Shown in pieces: positions 28,001 through 38,034 of a stretch of DNA of 64,000 nucleotides. Both the position numbers and the translations under genes were made by a program. Numbering within the stretch: position 1 is the first letter of the stretch; the number at the start of each line of letters is the position of its first letter. Under the pieces are notes generated by a model. It was not told the origin of the DNA and did no database searches. It saw nothing but the letters and a program-made list of their open reading frames with translations. The DNA comes from Pseudomonas sp. MTM4 (GTDB lineage Bacteria > Pseudomonadota > Gammaproteobacteria > Pseudomonadales > Pseudomonadaceae): positions 2,631,501 to 2,695,500 of the forward strand of contig NZ_CP048411.1 in NCBI RefSeq assembly GCF_019355055.1, given 5' to 3'.

Positions 28001-30877
28001 TCATTCCCGATAGTCATCCACCGGCACGCACGCACAGAACAGGTTGCGATCGCCGAAGACGTTGTCGACCCGATTCACCGCCGGCCAGTACTTGTGCGCC
28101 TGAGCGTGGGCGCTCGGCGTCACGCCTTCGGCGATGCTGTAGGGACGATCCCAGACGCCAGTCACATCCGCCAAGGTATGCGGCGCATGCACCAGCGGGT
28201 TGTTCTCGGCGGACCAGTCACCGCTCTCGACCTTGGCAATTTCCGCACGAATACGCAGCATCGCCTCGACGAAGCGATCCAGCTCGACTTTCGATTCGCT
28301 CTCGGTAGGCTCGATCATCAAGGTGCCGGGCACGGGGAAGGACATGGTCGGTGCGTGGAAGCCATAGTCGATGAGGCGCTTGGCGACATCTTCTTCGGTA
28401 ATGCCGGTTTGCGCTTTCAACGGCCGCAAATCGATGATGCACTCATGCGCCACGCGACCGTTACGTCCGCTGTAAAGCACCGGGAATGCCTCATCGAGAC
28501 GCACCGCTAGATAGTTCGCGCTGAGGATCGCAATTTCCGTGGCGTCACGCAGCTGCGGGCCCATCATCGCGATGTACATCCAACTGATCGGCAAAATGCT
28601 CGCGCTGCCCCATGGCGCCGCGCTGACCGCGCCATTCTCCGGATTCGGCCCTTGCAGTTCGATCACCGGATGGTTGGAAACGAAGGGCAGCAGATGCGCC
28701 TTGATGCCGATCGGCCCCATGCCCGGGCCACCGCCGCCATGCGGAATGCAGAAGGTCTTGTGCAGGTTCATGTGCGAGACGTCGGCACCGATGTCCGCCG
28801 GCCGCGCCAGTCCGACCTGGGCGTTGAGGTTGGCGCCATCCATGTAGACCTGGCCGCCCTGGGCATGGATCGCCTCGCAGATCTCGCGAATGCCCTCCTC
28901 GTAAACGCCGTGGGTCGACGGATAAGTGATCATCAGGCAGGAGAGCTTGTCACCCGCTTCGGCCGCCTTGCGCTTGAGGTCTTCGAGATCGACGTTGCCC
29001 GCCCTGTCACACTCGACGATGACGACGCGCATGCTGACCATCTGCGCCGAGGCCGGGTTGGTGCCGTGAGCGGAGGATGGGATCAGGCAGATGTCGCGCT
29101 GCCCTTCACCGCGGCTCTCGTGGTATTTGCGGATCGCCACCAGTCCGGCGTACTCGCCCTGCGCACCGGAGTTCGGCTGCATCGAGATCGCATCGAAGCC
29201 GGTAATAACGCAGAGCCAGGCTTCCAGCTCGTCGATCATCAACTTGTAACCCTGCGCCTGCTCGCGTGGCGCGAAGGGGTGCAGGTTGGCGAACTCCGGC
29301 CAGGTGATGGGGATCATCTCGCTGGTGGCGTTCAACTTCATGGTGCAGGAACCGAGCGGGATCATCGCCTGGTTCAGCGCCAGATCCTTGTTCTCCAGCT
29401 GCTTGAGATAGCGCAGCATCTCGGTTTCGCTGTGATGGGTATTGAAGACCGGGTGCGTCAGGTAGGCGCTGCTGCGCTGCAGCTCGGACGGGATGCCGCT
29501 GGGGATGTCACCCTCATCCAGCTTGGCGATTTCCAGCCCGTGATCGGCGCCGAGAAAGACAGCGAGCAACTGCTCGACCGTCGCCTCGCTGCAGGTCTCG
29601 TCAAGACTGGCGCCGAGCTTGCCACGCCCAAGAATGCGCAGGTTGATCCGTGCCGCTCGCGCGCTTTCGAGAATCGCCGTCTGCGCGCCGCCGACTTCCA
29701 GGGTCAGGGTGTCGAAGAAATGCTGATTGACGCGCTTGATGCCGTTCTTCTCCAGCGCGCTGGCCAGGATCGAGGTCAGCCGATGGGTACGCTGGGCGAT
29801 GCGTTTGAGCCCCTCGGGTCCGTGATACACGGCGTAGCAGCTGGCGATATTGGCCAGCAGTACCTGCGCAGTACAGATGTTGGAGTTGGCCTTCTCGCGC
29901 CGGATGTGTTGCTCGCGCGTCTGCAGCGCCATGCGCAGCGCCGTGTTGCCGCGGGCATCCTTGGACACACCGATGATCCGCCCCGGCATCGCCCGCTTGA
30001 ACGCATCACGCGTGGCGAAGTAGGCCGCATGCGGACCGCCATAGCCCATCGGCACACCGAAGCGCTGAGTCGAGCCGAGCACCACGTCTGCGCCAAGCTC
30101 ACCCGGCGGGGTCAAGAGCAACAGGCTGAGCAGATCGGCCGCGACGCACGCCAGCGCCTGCTTGGCGTGCAGTTGCTCGATGGCCGGACGCAGATCGCGA
30201 ATCTCGCCGTGGGTATCCGGATACTGCAGCAGCCCGCCGAACAGATCCTGCCCGTCGATTTCTTCGACCGCGCCGATTACCAGCTCGAAGCCGAAAGCCT
30301 CGGCGCGAGTCTGCATGACCGATAGCGTTTGCGGATGGCAGTTCTCGTCAACGAAGAAGCGGTTGCTCTTGCTCTTGGCCATGCGCCGCGCCAAGGTCAT
30401 CGCCTCGGCCGCAGCGGTCGCCTCGTCGAGCAGCGATGCGTTGGCCAAGTCCAGCCCGGTCAGGTCGATGGTCAGCTGCTGGAAATTCAGCAGGGCCTCC
30501 AAGCGGCCCTGGGCGATTTCCGGCTGATAAGGCGTATAGGCGGTGTACCAGCCCGGATTTTCTAGCACGTTACGCAGAATGACCGGCGGCGTGATGGTGC
30601 CGTGGTAGCCCATACCGATCAGGCTGGTCCAGAGCTCGTTCTTTTCGGCATAGCTACGCAGCCGTGCCAGCGCGCCCTGCTCGTCCAGCGCCGGCGGCAG
30701 CGCCAGCTCGCCCTTCAAACGAATCGCCGGCGGCACTGTCTGCTCGACCAACTGCTCACGGCTGGACAGCCCGAGCAGGTCGAGCATGGCTTGCTGCTCA
30801 GCCGCATCGGGACCGAGATGACGACGCAGAAAGGCGTCAGGTTGCTGGAGTTGGGAAAGGCGCGGCATTTGCGACAT
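28001..30877 (-). CDS. gcvP: Glycine dehydrogenase (decarboxylating), P-protein
   Basis: The 958-residue single-chain P-protein has the full length of the gammaproteobacterial enzyme. The pyridoxal-phosphate lysine lies in [21 protein letters not shown]. It decarboxylates glycine and passes the aminomethyl group to the lipoyl arm of GcvH. It is the last gene of gcvT-gcvH-gcvP, but a terminator-like hairpin lies in the gap before it. The ATG has only a weak GAGAG site. Confidence 0.97.
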   Translation of the reverse strand: MSQMPRLSQLQQPDAFLRRHLGPDAAEQQAMLDLLGLSSREQLVEQTVPPAIRLKGELALPPALDEQGALARLRSYAEKNELWTSLIGMGYHGTITPPVILRNVLENPGWYTAYTPYQPEIAQGRLEALLNFQQLTIDLTGLDLANASLLDEATAAAEAMTLARRMAKSKSNRFFVDENCHPQTLSVMQTRAEAFGFELVIGAVEEIDGQDLFGGLLQYPDTHGEIRDLRPAIEQLHAKQALACVAADLLSLLLLTPPGELGADVVLGSTQRFGVPMGYGGPHAAYFATRDAFKRAMPGRIIGVSKDARGNTALRMALQTREQHIRREKANSNICTAQVLLANIASCYAVYHGPEGLKRIAQRTHRLTSILASALEKNGIKRVNQHFFDTLTLEVGGAQTAILESARAARINLRILGRGKLGASLDETCSEATVEQLLAVFLGADHGLEIAKLDEGDIPSGIPSELQRSSAYLTHPVFNTHHSETEMLRYLKQLENKDLALNQAMIPLGSCTMKLNATSEMIPITWPEFANLHPFAPREQAQGYKLMIDELEAWLCVITGFDAISMQPNSGAQGEYAGLVAIRKYHESRGEGQRDICLIPSSAHGTNPASAQMVSMRVVIVECDRAGNVDLEDLKRKAAEAGDKLSCLMITYPSTHGVYEEGIREICEAIHAQGGQVYMDGANLNAQVGLARPADIGADVSHMNLHKTFCIPHGGGGPGMGPIGIKAHLLPFVSNHPVIELQGPNPENGAVSAAPWGSASILPISWMYIAMMGPQLRDATEIAILSANYLAVRLDEAFPVLYSGRNGRVAHECIIDLRPLKAQTGITEEDVAKRLIDYGFHAPTMSFPVPGTLMIEPTESESKVELDRFVEAMLRIRAEIAKVESGDWSAENNPLVHAPHTLADVTGVWDRPYSIAEGVTPSAHAQAHKYWPAVNRVDNVFGDRNLFCACVPVDDYRE

Positions 30878-30891
30878 GACAGCTACTCTCG

Positions 30892-30922
30892 AAAAAAGGA
30901 AAGCCCCGACATAGCGGGGCTT
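30892..30922 (-). terminator. Terminator or attenuator in the gcvH-gcvP spacer
   Basis: On the minus strand AAGCCCCG and CGGGGCTT pair around a six-base loop, followed by TCCTTTTTT. The U-tract ends about 15 bases before the gcvP start codon, so readthrough or a regulated antiterminated form would be needed for gcvP. The hairpin is seen directly; the regulatory reading is inference. Confidence 0.8.
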
Positions 30923-30937
30923 CGTGATAGGGAACGC

Positions 30938-31327
30938 TTAAGCGTCAGCGTCGCAGGAGGCCTTGTAACCTTCTGCATCGAGCAACTTGTCCAGCTCCGC
31001 GGCATCGTTCGGCTTGAGCCTGAAGAACCAGCTACCGTAGGGTTCGCTGTTGACCATTTCAGGCGAGTCGGTGAGCTGGTCGTTGACGGCCACCACTTCC
31101 CCGGAAACCGGAGCGTAGATATCGGAAGCGGCCTTCACCGATTCCACCACGCCCGCCTGCTGGCCGGCTGCGAGCTGCAGGCCGACTTCCGGCAGCTCCA
31201 CAAACACGACGTCGCCCAGCGCTTCCTGGGCGTGATCGGAGATTCCGACAGTCACACTGCCGTCGGCTTCATGGCGGGCCCACTCGTGGCTGGCGGCGTA
31301 ACGCAGATCGCTGGGGATGTCGCTCAT
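30938..31327 (-). CDS. gcvH: Glycine cleavage system H-protein
   Basis: The 129-residue lipoyl carrier has the modified lysine K65 in ESVKAASD. It shuttles the aminomethyl intermediate between GcvP, GcvT and the lipoamide dehydrogenase. The ATG at 31327 gives the standard length. It lies 81 bases after gcvT and 60 bases before gcvP. Confidence 0.96.
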   Translation of the reverse strand: MSDIPSDLRYAASHEWARHEADGSVTVGISDHAQEALGDVVFVELPEVGLQLAAGQQAGVVESVKAASDIYAPVSGEVVAVNDQLTDSPEMVNSEPYGSWFFRLKPNDAAELDKLLDAEGYKASCDADA

Positions 31328-31408
31328 TCTTATGTCCTCGAGAAACTGTCGGTTTGCGGGCACGAAGCAGGCTCTAACGGCCCGCTGCAATGAAGCAGTC
31401 GGCCGAAT

Positions 31409-32491
31409 TTACACCAGTACTTTGCCGTGACGCACGAAAGTCGGCTGCACCACGCGCACGGGATACCATTTACCGCGGATTTCTACCTCGGCGCGGTCGC
31501 CAGCTGCGGCAGGGACACGCGCCAGCGCGATGGCTTTGCCAAGCGTAGGCGAAAAACTGCCGCTGGTAATCTCGCCTTCGCCAGAGCCATTGACCCGCAC
31601 GGTCTGGTGCGCACGCAGGACGCCGCGCTCCTCGAGCACCAGTCCCACCAGCTTCTGCAGGTCGCTTTGGGTTTTCTGCGCCTCCAGCGCTGCGCGTCCG
31701 ACGAATTCGCGCTCGGCTGGCTCCCAGGCTACGGTCCAACCCATATTGGCCTGTAGCGGCGACACGTCTTCGGTCATGTCCTGGCCGTAGAGGTTCAGTC
31801 CGGCCTCCAGACGCAGCGTGTCACGCGCGCCCAGGCCAATCGGGGAAATGCCAGCTCCGACCAGTTCACTCAGGAAATCCGGAGCCTGTTCGGCCGGCAG
31901 GATGATTTCCAGACCGTCCTCACCGGTATAGCCGGTGCGACCGATGAACCATTCACCAACGGCCCGGCCGTGGAAAGGTTTGAGCTCGTTAATCAGCGCA
32001 GCGCGAGGTTGGCTGACCAGCTCGGCTGTTTTGGCTCGCGCATTGGGCCCCTGAATGGCCAGCATCGCCAGCTCCGGGCGTTCGCTTACCTCGACCGAGT
32101 AGCCCTCGGCCTGCGCCTGCATCCAGCCCAGATCCTTGTCGCGAGTGCTGGCGTTGACGACCAGGCGATAGCCCCAATCGGTTAGGTAGACGATCAGATC
32201 GTCGATCACCCCGCCGCGCTCATTGAGCATCGCCGTATACAGCGCTTTGCCCACCTGCCCCAGGCGGTTCACATCGTTGGCCAGCAGATGCTGGAGATAG
32301 GCCTTGGCGTCAGTACCAGCGACATCGACGACCGTCATGTGGGAGACGTCGAACACTCCACAATCACGCCGCACCTGATGATGTTCTTCCACTTGGGAGC
32401 CGTAATGCAGCGGCATATCCCAGCCGCCGAAATCAACCATTTTGGCGCCAAGTGCGAGGTGCTGATCGTAGAGGGGAGTACGCTGACCCAT
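31409..32491 (-). CDS. gcvT: Aminomethyltransferase, T-protein
   Basis: The 360-residue protein is the folate-dependent T-protein ([30 protein letters not shown] at the start, MTVVDVAG and [18 protein letters not shown] motifs). It releases ammonia and transfers the one-carbon unit to tetrahydrofolate. It leads the gcv operon; GGAG precedes the ATG. I looked for a tandem glycine riboswitch in the 138-base leader and did not find one. Confidence 0.95.
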   Translation of the reverse strand: MGQRTPLYDQHLALGAKMVDFGGWDMPLHYGSQVEEHHQVRRDCGVFDVSHMTVVDVAGTDAKAYLQHLLANDVNRLGQVGKALYTAMLNERGGVIDDLIVYLTDWGYRLVVNASTRDKDLGWMQAQAEGYSVEVSERPELAMLAIQGPNARAKTAELVSQPRAALINELKPFHGRAVGEWFIGRTGYTGEDGLEIILPAEQAPDFLSELVGAGISPIGLGARDTLRLEAGLNLYGQDMTEDVSPLQANMGWTVAWEPAEREFVGRAALEAQKTQSDLQKLVGLVLEERGVLRAHQTVRVNGSGEGEITSGSFSPTLGKAIALARVPAAAGDRAEVEIRGKWYPVRVVQPTFVRHGKVLV

Positions 32492-32580
32492 GGGTTTCTC
32501 CTTCCGGGCAGGTCGCCGAAGCGGCGTGGGTGAAGCTCATTAGAGCCGGACAGACAAGCCCGACGATTTTTGGATGGCGC

Positions 32581-32609
32581 ATTGTAGCTTCAAGGTTGAG
32601 ACAGGTCAC
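32581..32609 (-). promoter_or_regulatory. Candidate sigma-70 promoter of the gcv operon
   Basis: On the minus strand GTGACC (32604-32609) and TACAAT (32581-32586) are separated by 17 bases, placing transcription start about 80-90 bases before gcvT. The match is by eye. Confidence 0.5.
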
Positions 32610-32629
32610 GGTGAGGCGATGGAACGAAC

Positions 32630-34246
32630 TCAGCCGATCCGGCGGGCCGAACGGCGAATCAACAGGATCACCGGCAGCAGCCCGACCAACACCAGCGTCA
32701 ATGCCGGCAGCGCAGCACGCGCCCATTCACCCTCGCTGGTCATCTCGAAGATCCTTACCGACAGCGTGTCCCAGCCGAACGGCCGCATCAACAGCGTAGC
32801 CGGCATTTCTTTCAGTACGTCGACGAACACCAGCAACGCGGCACTCAGCGTGCCGGGTAGTAACAACGGCAGGTAAACCCGGACAAACAGCCCCGCCCCA
32901 CCCACGCCGAGGCTGCGCGATGCCTGCGGCAGCGAAGGTCGAATCCGGGCCAGTGCGCTTTCCAGCGGCCCGAACGCCACCGCCATGAAGCGGATCAGAT
33001 AGGCCAGCAGCAAGGCGCCGAGACTGCCGAGCAGAATCGGTTTTCCAGCACCGCCAAGCCAACCGGATAGTGGGATGACCAGCTCACGGTCGAGATAGCT
33101 GAACGCGAGCATGATCGAGACGGCCAGCACCGATCCGGGCAGCGCATAACCCAGATTCGACAGGCCGACCGCTGCTTTAACCGAGCGCACCGGCGCCTGG
33201 CGCCTGGCGAAAGCCAGGAGCAGCGCCACCGCGACAGTGATGAACGCGGCCAACGCGCCTAGGTAGAGCGTGTGCAGAATCAGCGCGGTATAACGCTCAT
33301 CGAAGTCGAAACGCCCGCGCTGCCAGAGCCAGACCAGCAATTGCAGCACCGGAATGACGAACGCGCAGAGGAATACCAGGCCACACCAGGCGCAGGCTGC
33401 AAAGGCCTTGAAACCGCGAAGGCGATACAGCACGGCAGACCGGGCCCGGTCGTTGGCAGGCCGGGCTGCGCCGCGCGCGCGGCGTTCGCCATAGAGCACC
33501 AGCATCACCGCCAACAACAAAAGGCTGGCCAGCTGAGTCGCGCTGGTGAGGCTGAAAAAGCCATACCAGGTCTTGTAGATGGCGGTGGTGAAAGTGTCGA
33601 AGTTGAACACCGCCACAGCGCCGAAATCGGCTAGCGTCTCCATCAGCGCCAGTGCCAAGCCGGCGCCGATCGCCGGTCTCGCCATGGGCAACGCGACACT
33701 CCAGAATGCTTTCCAGGGCGACTGCCCGAGCACCCGCGCCGCCTCCATCAATCCTTTGCCTTGGGCGAGGAATGCCGAACGGGCGAGCAGATAGACGTAA
33801 GGGTAGAACACCAGCACCAGCACGATGATCACACCGCCCGTGGAACGGACCCGAGGAAACCGCACCCCGGTGCCGAACCATTCGCGGGCCAGCGTCTGCA
33901 CCGGGCCGGAGAAATCCAGCAAGCCGATGAAGACAAATGCCAGCACGTAGGCGGGAATCGCGAAAGGCAGCATCAACGCCCAATCCAACCAGCGCCGCCC
34001 CGGGAATTCACACAGTGAGGTCAACCAGGCCAGACTGACCCCGAGCACCGTCACCCCTACCCCGACGCCCAGCACCAGCGTCAGCGTGTTGCTCAACAGC
34101 CGCGGTATCTGGGTCTGCCAGAGATGCGACCAGATACCGGTGTCGATATCACCCCAACTGAACAGCAGGACACTCAGCGGCAACAGCACCAGCGCGGCGA
34201 CTGCAAAGGAGATGGGATACCAACGGCGCTCGACGGGGTGGGACAC
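32630..34246 (-). CDS. Ferric-iron ABC transporter permease (FbpB/AfuB type)
   Basis: The 538-residue protein has about twelve TM helices in two homologous halves, each with a binding-protein-dependent-transport EAA-like loop (MEAARVLGQSPWKAFWSVALPMARPAI and LPQASRSLGVGGAGLFVRVYLPLLLPG). The GTG at 34246 is preferred, with GAGG upstream and a start just before the first helix. It moves iron delivered by the SBP at 34397-35398. No ATPase subunit is encoded next to it. Confidence 0.9.
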   Translation of the reverse strand: MSHPVERRWYPISFAVAALVLLPLSVLLFSWGDIDTGIWSHLWQTQIPRLLSNTLTLVLGVGVGVTVLGVSLAWLTSLCEFPGRRWLDWALMLPFAIPAYVLAFVFIGLLDFSGPVQTLAREWFGTGVRFPRVRSTGGVIIVLVLVFYPYVYLLARSAFLAQGKGLMEAARVLGQSPWKAFWSVALPMARPAIGAGLALALMETLADFGAVAVFNFDTFTTAIYKTWYGFFSLTSATQLASLLLLAVMLVLYGERRARGAARPANDRARSAVLYRLRGFKAFAACAWCGLVFLCAFVIPVLQLLVWLWQRGRFDFDERYTALILHTLYLGALAAFITVAVALLLAFARRQAPVRSVKAAVGLSNLGYALPGSVLAVSIMLAFSYLDRELVIPLSGWLGGAGKPILLGSLGALLLAYLIRFMAVAFGPLESALARIRPSLPQASRSLGVGGAGLFVRVYLPLLLPGTLSAALLVFVDVLKEMPATLLMRPFGWDTLSVRIFEMTSEGEWARAALPALTLVLVGLLPVILLIRRSARRIG

Positions 34247-34263
34247 GCAGACCTCGGAAGCAG

Positions 34264-34291
34264 AAAACAACGCCCCCGGCAAGCGGGGGCG
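34264..34291 (-). terminator. Hairpin with T-run between iron SBP and permease genes
   Basis: CGCCCCC / GGGGGCG form a seven-base stem with a seven-base loop; on the minus strand it is followed by TTGTTTT. It may lower expression of the permease relative to the abundant binding protein. The run is broken, so termination may be partial. Confidence 0.65.
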
Positions 34292-34306
34292 TCGAGTATA
34301 TCGGGA

Positions 34307-34385
34307 CTGCAAGCTGCAAGCTGCAAGCTAATCAGGCTAGCGGCTGGTGCCGAAAGCCAGAGGCTCTTCTACTTGCAGCCTGTGG
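34307..34385. repeat. Tandem heptamer CTGCAAG x3 with inverted remnant
   Basis: Three exact copies of CTGCAAG lie at 34307-34327, followed by CTA. About 45 bases later is the inverted form CTTGCAGCC and related GCTTATGGCTG text. A like-built element (GCTGGAA x4 followed by inverted copies) lies after gpmI. Both sit in short intergenic gaps near terminators. Confidence 0.75.
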
Positions 34386-34396
34386 CTTATGGCTGC

Positions 34397-35398
34397 TTAT
34401 CTCCAGCCCGCACGATCCATCAGCATGATGGCTTCAGCCTGACGCTTGCCAGCGACTTCGACCGGGATGGTGTCTGCCTTGAAATCGCCCCACGCGGCCA
34501 CTTCCGCCGACGGATCTACATTCGGGTTGGCCGGGAATTCCATGTTAGTGCCGGCAAAGATGCTCTGCGCCTCGGGGGTCGTCATCCACTCCACCAGCTT
34601 TTGCGCGGCTTCCGGGTTAGGCGCGTGCTTGGTCAGCCCGATGCCGGAGAGATTGACGTGAACGCCACGGCCCTCCTGATTCGGCCAGAACAGCTTGGCT
34701 TTCAGATTCGGATCCTGCGCATGCAGCCGGCCGTAATAGTAGCTATTGACGATACCCACATCGCACTGCCCCGCGTCGACCGCTTGAATCACAGCGTTGT
34801 CATCGGCAAAGACGTCGGTTGCGAGATTGTTCACCCAACCCTTGATGATCTCTTCGGTCTTCTCGGCACCGTGGGTTTCGATCAGGGTAGCCGTCAACGA
34901 CTGGTTGTAGACCTTCTTGCTCGTGCGCAGGCACAGACGGCCTTCCCAGCGCTCGTCCGCCAGCGCTTCGTAGGTGGTCAGCTCGCCCTCTTCGACCCGC
35001 TCCGGCGAATAGACGATGGTCCGCGCGCGCAGCGACAGGCCTGTCCAGGCATCGGTAGAGGAGCGGTACTGGGCGGGAATATTGTCTTTAATAACCTGCG
35101 AATCGAGCGGTTGCAGGATGCCCATTTCTTCGGCCTGCCACAGGTTGCCGCCGTCCACCGTCAGCAGCAGATCTGCCGGAGTGTTCTCGCCTTCGGCCTT
35201 GATACGGGCCATCAGCGGAGCTTCCTTGTCGGTGATGAATTTGACGTTGACGCCTGTTTTCGCCGTGTACGCATCGAAAACAGGCTTGATCAGCTCGTCA
35301 ATCCGCGAGGAGTAAACCACTACTTCATCGGCAGCTTGCACAGCGCCTGACAGCGCGGTGAGCGTCAGAGCGGCGAGTAAACCTTTGCTTGCCTGCAT
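34397..35398 (-). CDS. Ferric-iron ABC transporter periplasmic binding protein (FbpA/FutA/HitA type)
   Basis: The 333-residue protein has a signal peptide cleaved after [13 protein letters not shown] and the class of iron-binding SBP with tyrosine ligands (VVYSSR near the N-terminus; VNSYYYGRL near residue 218-226 holds the tyrosine pair). It captures Fe3+ in the periplasm for the permease downstream. A Fur-box-like palindrome precedes it. Confidence 0.92.
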   Translation of the reverse strand: MQASKGLLAALTLTALSGAVQAADEVVVYSSRIDELIKPVFDAYTAKTGVNVKFITDKEAPLMARIKAEGENTPADLLLTVDGGNLWQAEEMGILQPLDSQVIKDNIPAQYRSSTDAWTGLSLRARTIVYSPERVEEGELTTYEALADERWEGRLCLRTSKKVYNQSLTATLIETHGAEKTEEIIKGWVNNLATDVFADDNAVIQAVDAGQCDVGIVNSYYYGRLHAQDPNLKAKLFWPNQEGRGVHVNLSGIGLTKHAPNPEAAQKLVEWMTTPEAQSIFAGTNMEFPANPNVDPSAEVAAWGDFKADTIPVEVAGKRQAEAIMLMDRAGWR

Positions 35399-35438
35399 GG
35401 GTCATGCCTCTTGTATCCGTGAAAGAGGCCAAATAGTA

Positions 35439-35453
35439 GTGAATGTCATTTAC
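35439..35453 (-). promoter_or_regulatory. Fur-box-like palindrome before the iron SBP gene
   Basis: On the minus strand GTAAATG-A-CATTCAC is a 7-1-7 imperfect palindrome (six of seven positions pair) whose centre AATGACATT resembles the Fur consensus core. It lies about 45 bases before the start codon. A second short palindrome (ACGCGA CAAT TCGCGT) lies just upstream. The fit is by eye. Confidence 0.45.
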
Positions 35454-35506
35454 TTTCTCAACGCGACAATTCGCGTCATTCACCTGGGATCAAGGCGATC
35501 CGTCGA

Positions 35507-36724
35507 TCACAACCGCGCCAAGTCCGGCAGGTCACCGCTCAAGCCCAAGGCCTGTCGCACGAATATGGCCTTGGCTTCAGGAAGCGCCTGAATGCCTTTC
35601 AATCCGGCGTTGCGTAACCAGCGCAGCGGCAGATTGTCGGCCTGGAAAAGCCGCTCGAAGCCCTCCATCGCCGCCATCATGCTCAAGTTGTGCGGCATCC
35701 GGCGCCGCTCGAAACGGGCCAGTACACGCGGATCGCCCAGCGGCGCTCCGCGCCCGATTGCTGAGAGCAGCACTTCAGCCAGCACCGCCGCGTCAAGCAA
35801 GCCGAGATTGACGCCCTGCCCCGCCAGCGGGTGGATGGTGTGCGCGGCATCGCCGATCAATGCCAGACCAGGCTGCACATAGCGCTTGGCGTGCCGCTGA
35901 CGCAGCGGGATGCACAACCGCGGGTCGACTTCCAGCACCTCGCCCAGGCGGTGTTCGAAAGCCCGCCCGAGCGCCTGACGGAACCCTTCGTCATCCAGCG
36001 CCATCAGGCGCTGCGCCTCGCCTTCGGTGACCGACCAGACGATCGAGCACCAATGCTCGTCGCCTTCACGCTGCAGCGGCAGGAATGCCAGCGGGCCGTC
36101 GTCGGTGAAACGCTGCCAGGCGGTCTGCTGATTCGGCTCGGCACAGCGCACGCTGGTCACGATGGCGTGATGCAGGTAATCCCATTCACGGGTTTCGCAG
36201 CCAGCCAGACGGCGAACCGCTGAATTGGCGCCATCGGCCGCAACCACGAGGCCGGCGCTGAGTTGCTGCCCATCATCGAGGGTCAGGGTCCAGCCGCTTT
36301 CGGTCTGGCGCAGCTGCTCCAGACGTGCGGAAATCAGTTCGATCGAATCGCAGCCTTTCAAGGCATCCAGCAACGCATCCTGGACCACGCGATTCTCGAC
36401 GATGTGGCCGAGCACCTCGGCATGCACCGACGCAGCGGAAAAATGGATCTGGCCAGTACCAGAGCCATCCCAGACATGCATGTCGCGGTAGGGGCTGACG
36501 CGGCGCTCGACAATTCCGGGCCAGGCACCGACGCGTTCGAGGATCCGCTGGCTCGCGGCGGACAGCGCACTGACACGCGGCTCGAAGGGATCGGTTGGAA
36601 TGAACGGCTGAACGTCCAGCGGACCGGCATCGACCAGCTTGATAGTGAGACCGGCGTCTTGCAGTGCCAGCGCCAGGGTGCTGCCGACCATCCCAGCGCC
36701 AACGATGATGATGTCCGCTTGCAT
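35507..36724 (-). CDS. UbiH/VisC-family FAD-dependent hydroxylase
   Basis: This 405-residue class-A flavoprotein monooxygenase has an N-terminal FAD dinucleotide site (IIIVGAGMVGSTLALAL), a DG motif (VVAADGANSAVRRLAG) and a GD motif (LALIGDAAHTIHPLAGQGVNLGLLDA). It is predicted to hydroxylate the ubiquinone precursor ring (UbiI/VisC step) at the inner membrane. It follows ubiH by 129 bases. Which ring position it modifies cannot be told from the sequence. Confidence 0.88.
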   Translation of the reverse strand: MQADIIIVGAGMVGSTLALALQDAGLTIKLVDAGPLDVQPFIPTDPFEPRVSALSAASQRILERVGAWPGIVERRVSPYRDMHVWDGSGTGQIHFSAASVHAEVLGHIVENRVVQDALLDALKGCDSIELISARLEQLRQTESGWTLTLDDGQQLSAGLVVAADGANSAVRRLAGCETREWDYLHHAIVTSVRCAEPNQQTAWQRFTDDGPLAFLPLQREGDEHWCSIVWSVTEGEAQRLMALDDEGFRQALGRAFEHRLGEVLEVDPRLCIPLRQRHAKRYVQPGLALIGDAAHTIHPLAGQGVNLGLLDAAVLAEVLLSAIGRGAPLGDPRVLARFERRRMPHNLSMMAAMEGFERLFQADNLPLRWLRNAGLKGIQALPEAKAIFVRQALGLSGDLPDLARL

Positions 36725-36853
36725 TACTGCTCTCCTGCGCGCCGAGCCTGTGGCTTACGGCATGTCTAATGGGTCTGCTTGCCGGTTCGCGCGCATCGCT
36801 GGCGTCTGGTTCGCAAGGGTCCGTCCTGCCGACGTTGGCGGCTCCGCCAAGTC

Positions 36854-38032
36854 TCAGCGTTCGCGCACGCCCAATCCCATTGCCTGCCGCGCGAACCACG
36901 TCTTGGCCGGCGGCAGCAGATCCAGCCCCAGCAGACCAAGATTGCGCCCGGCAACGGATAAATTTCCCGAATCACCGAACAACTGGGTCACCCGATCGGA
37001 AAAGCCCACGGTCAGCCACTGATCCGAACGCTGCTGCCGGTGATAAGCCTGCAGCACTGCCAAATCGCCCGGTCGTGCCGGGCTAGCCAACAACGCGGCC
37101 GCCAACGCCTCGGTGTCCCGCAGCGACAGGTTGTAACCCTGGCCGGCGATCGGGTGCAAGCTGTGAGCGGCGTTACCTAATACGACCAAACTGGAGCGAA
37201 CCTGCTCCTCGGCCTCGATCAATTCCAGTGGGTAGAGATGCCGCGCTCCAACCTGCTGAAAGCCGCCCAGGCGATAGCCGAACGCCTGCTGCAATTCGCC
37301 AAGAAATTCCGCTTCGGAGAGCGCAACCAGGCGTGCCGCGTCCTGTTCCGGGCGCGTCCAGACCAGCGCGCAGCGATTGTCCTGCAGCGGTAACAGCGCC
37401 ATCGGACCTTCGTCGGTAAAGCGCTCGAATGCATTTCCGCCGTGGGGTTTGCCCGGCGTCACGTTGGCGATCAGCGCGGTCTGGCCATAGGGCGTGCGCT
37501 TGATATCGATACCGAGCTGTTCGCGCAACGCCGAGCGGCCACCATCGGCCAACACGGCCAAGTTGCAATCGAGCTGCTTGCCGTCGGTCAGAGTCAGGCG
37601 AAAACCATCGACCACCGCTTGCATGCGCTCGACCTCGGCCGGGCAGCGGCGAACCACGACCTCGTCGTCCAGCGCCTGCCACAGGCAATGGCCGATCCAA
37701 GCGTTTTCCACGACGTATCCCAGCGCCGGTACATGCTCCGTTTTGGCATCGAGCCGGGCAGCGCCAGCGCGGCCGCGATCGGAAACCTGGATTTGGGTGA
37801 TGGGCTCGGCCCGCTGGGCAATCTGCTCCCAGACGCCCAGACGCTGGTAGATCAGCCGGGTGCCATAGGACAGCGCAGTCGAGCGCGCATCGTAGCTCGG
37901 CTGATATTCGCTGCCCGGTTCGAACGGCTCGATCAGCTCAATCGTCCAGCCACGCGCCTTCGCACCTTTCTGCAGCGCCAGCGCCAGGCTGGCACCGACC
38001 AGTCCACCGCCAATGATCGCCAGCGCGCTCAT
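36854..38032 (-). CDS. ubiH: 2-octaprenyl-6-methoxyphenol hydroxylase
   Basis: The 392-residue FAD monooxygenase has LAIIGGGLVGASLALALQKG at the start, VLADGGRSALREQLGI, and LVVLGNAAHSLHPIAGQGYNLSLRDTEAL, the UbiH form of the FAD motif (GNAAH). It catalyses a C4-type hydroxylation in ubiquinone synthesis. The ATG at 38032 lies two bases after the pepP stop, so translation is coupled. A GTG two codons upstream is a minor alternative. Confidence 0.93.
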   Translation of the reverse strand: MSALAIIGGGLVGASLALALQKGAKARGWTIELIEPFEPGSEYQPSYDARSTALSYGTRLIYQRLGVWEQIAQRAEPITQIQVSDRGRAGAARLDAKTEHVPALGYVVENAWIGHCLWQALDDEVVVRRCPAEVERMQAVVDGFRLTLTDGKQLDCNLAVLADGGRSALREQLGIDIKRTPYGQTALIANVTPGKPHGGNAFERFTDEGPMALLPLQDNRCALVWTRPEQDAARLVALSEAEFLGELQQAFGYRLGGFQQVGARHLYPLELIEAEEQVRSSLVVLGNAAHSLHPIAGQGYNLSLRDTEALAAALLASPARPGDLAVLQAYHRQQRSDQWLTVGFSDRVTQLFGDSGNLSVAGRNLGLLGLDLLPPAKTWFARQAMGLGVRER

Positions 38033-38034
38033 GC

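Noticed and set aside
28652..30325. 557-codon open frame antisense to gcvP
   Set aside because: High-GC shadow of gcvP; no ribosome binding site, no family resemblance, biased composition.
32492..32629. Glycine riboswitch before gcvT
   Set aside because: The leader lacks the conserved aptamer core and is too short for a tandem aptamer.
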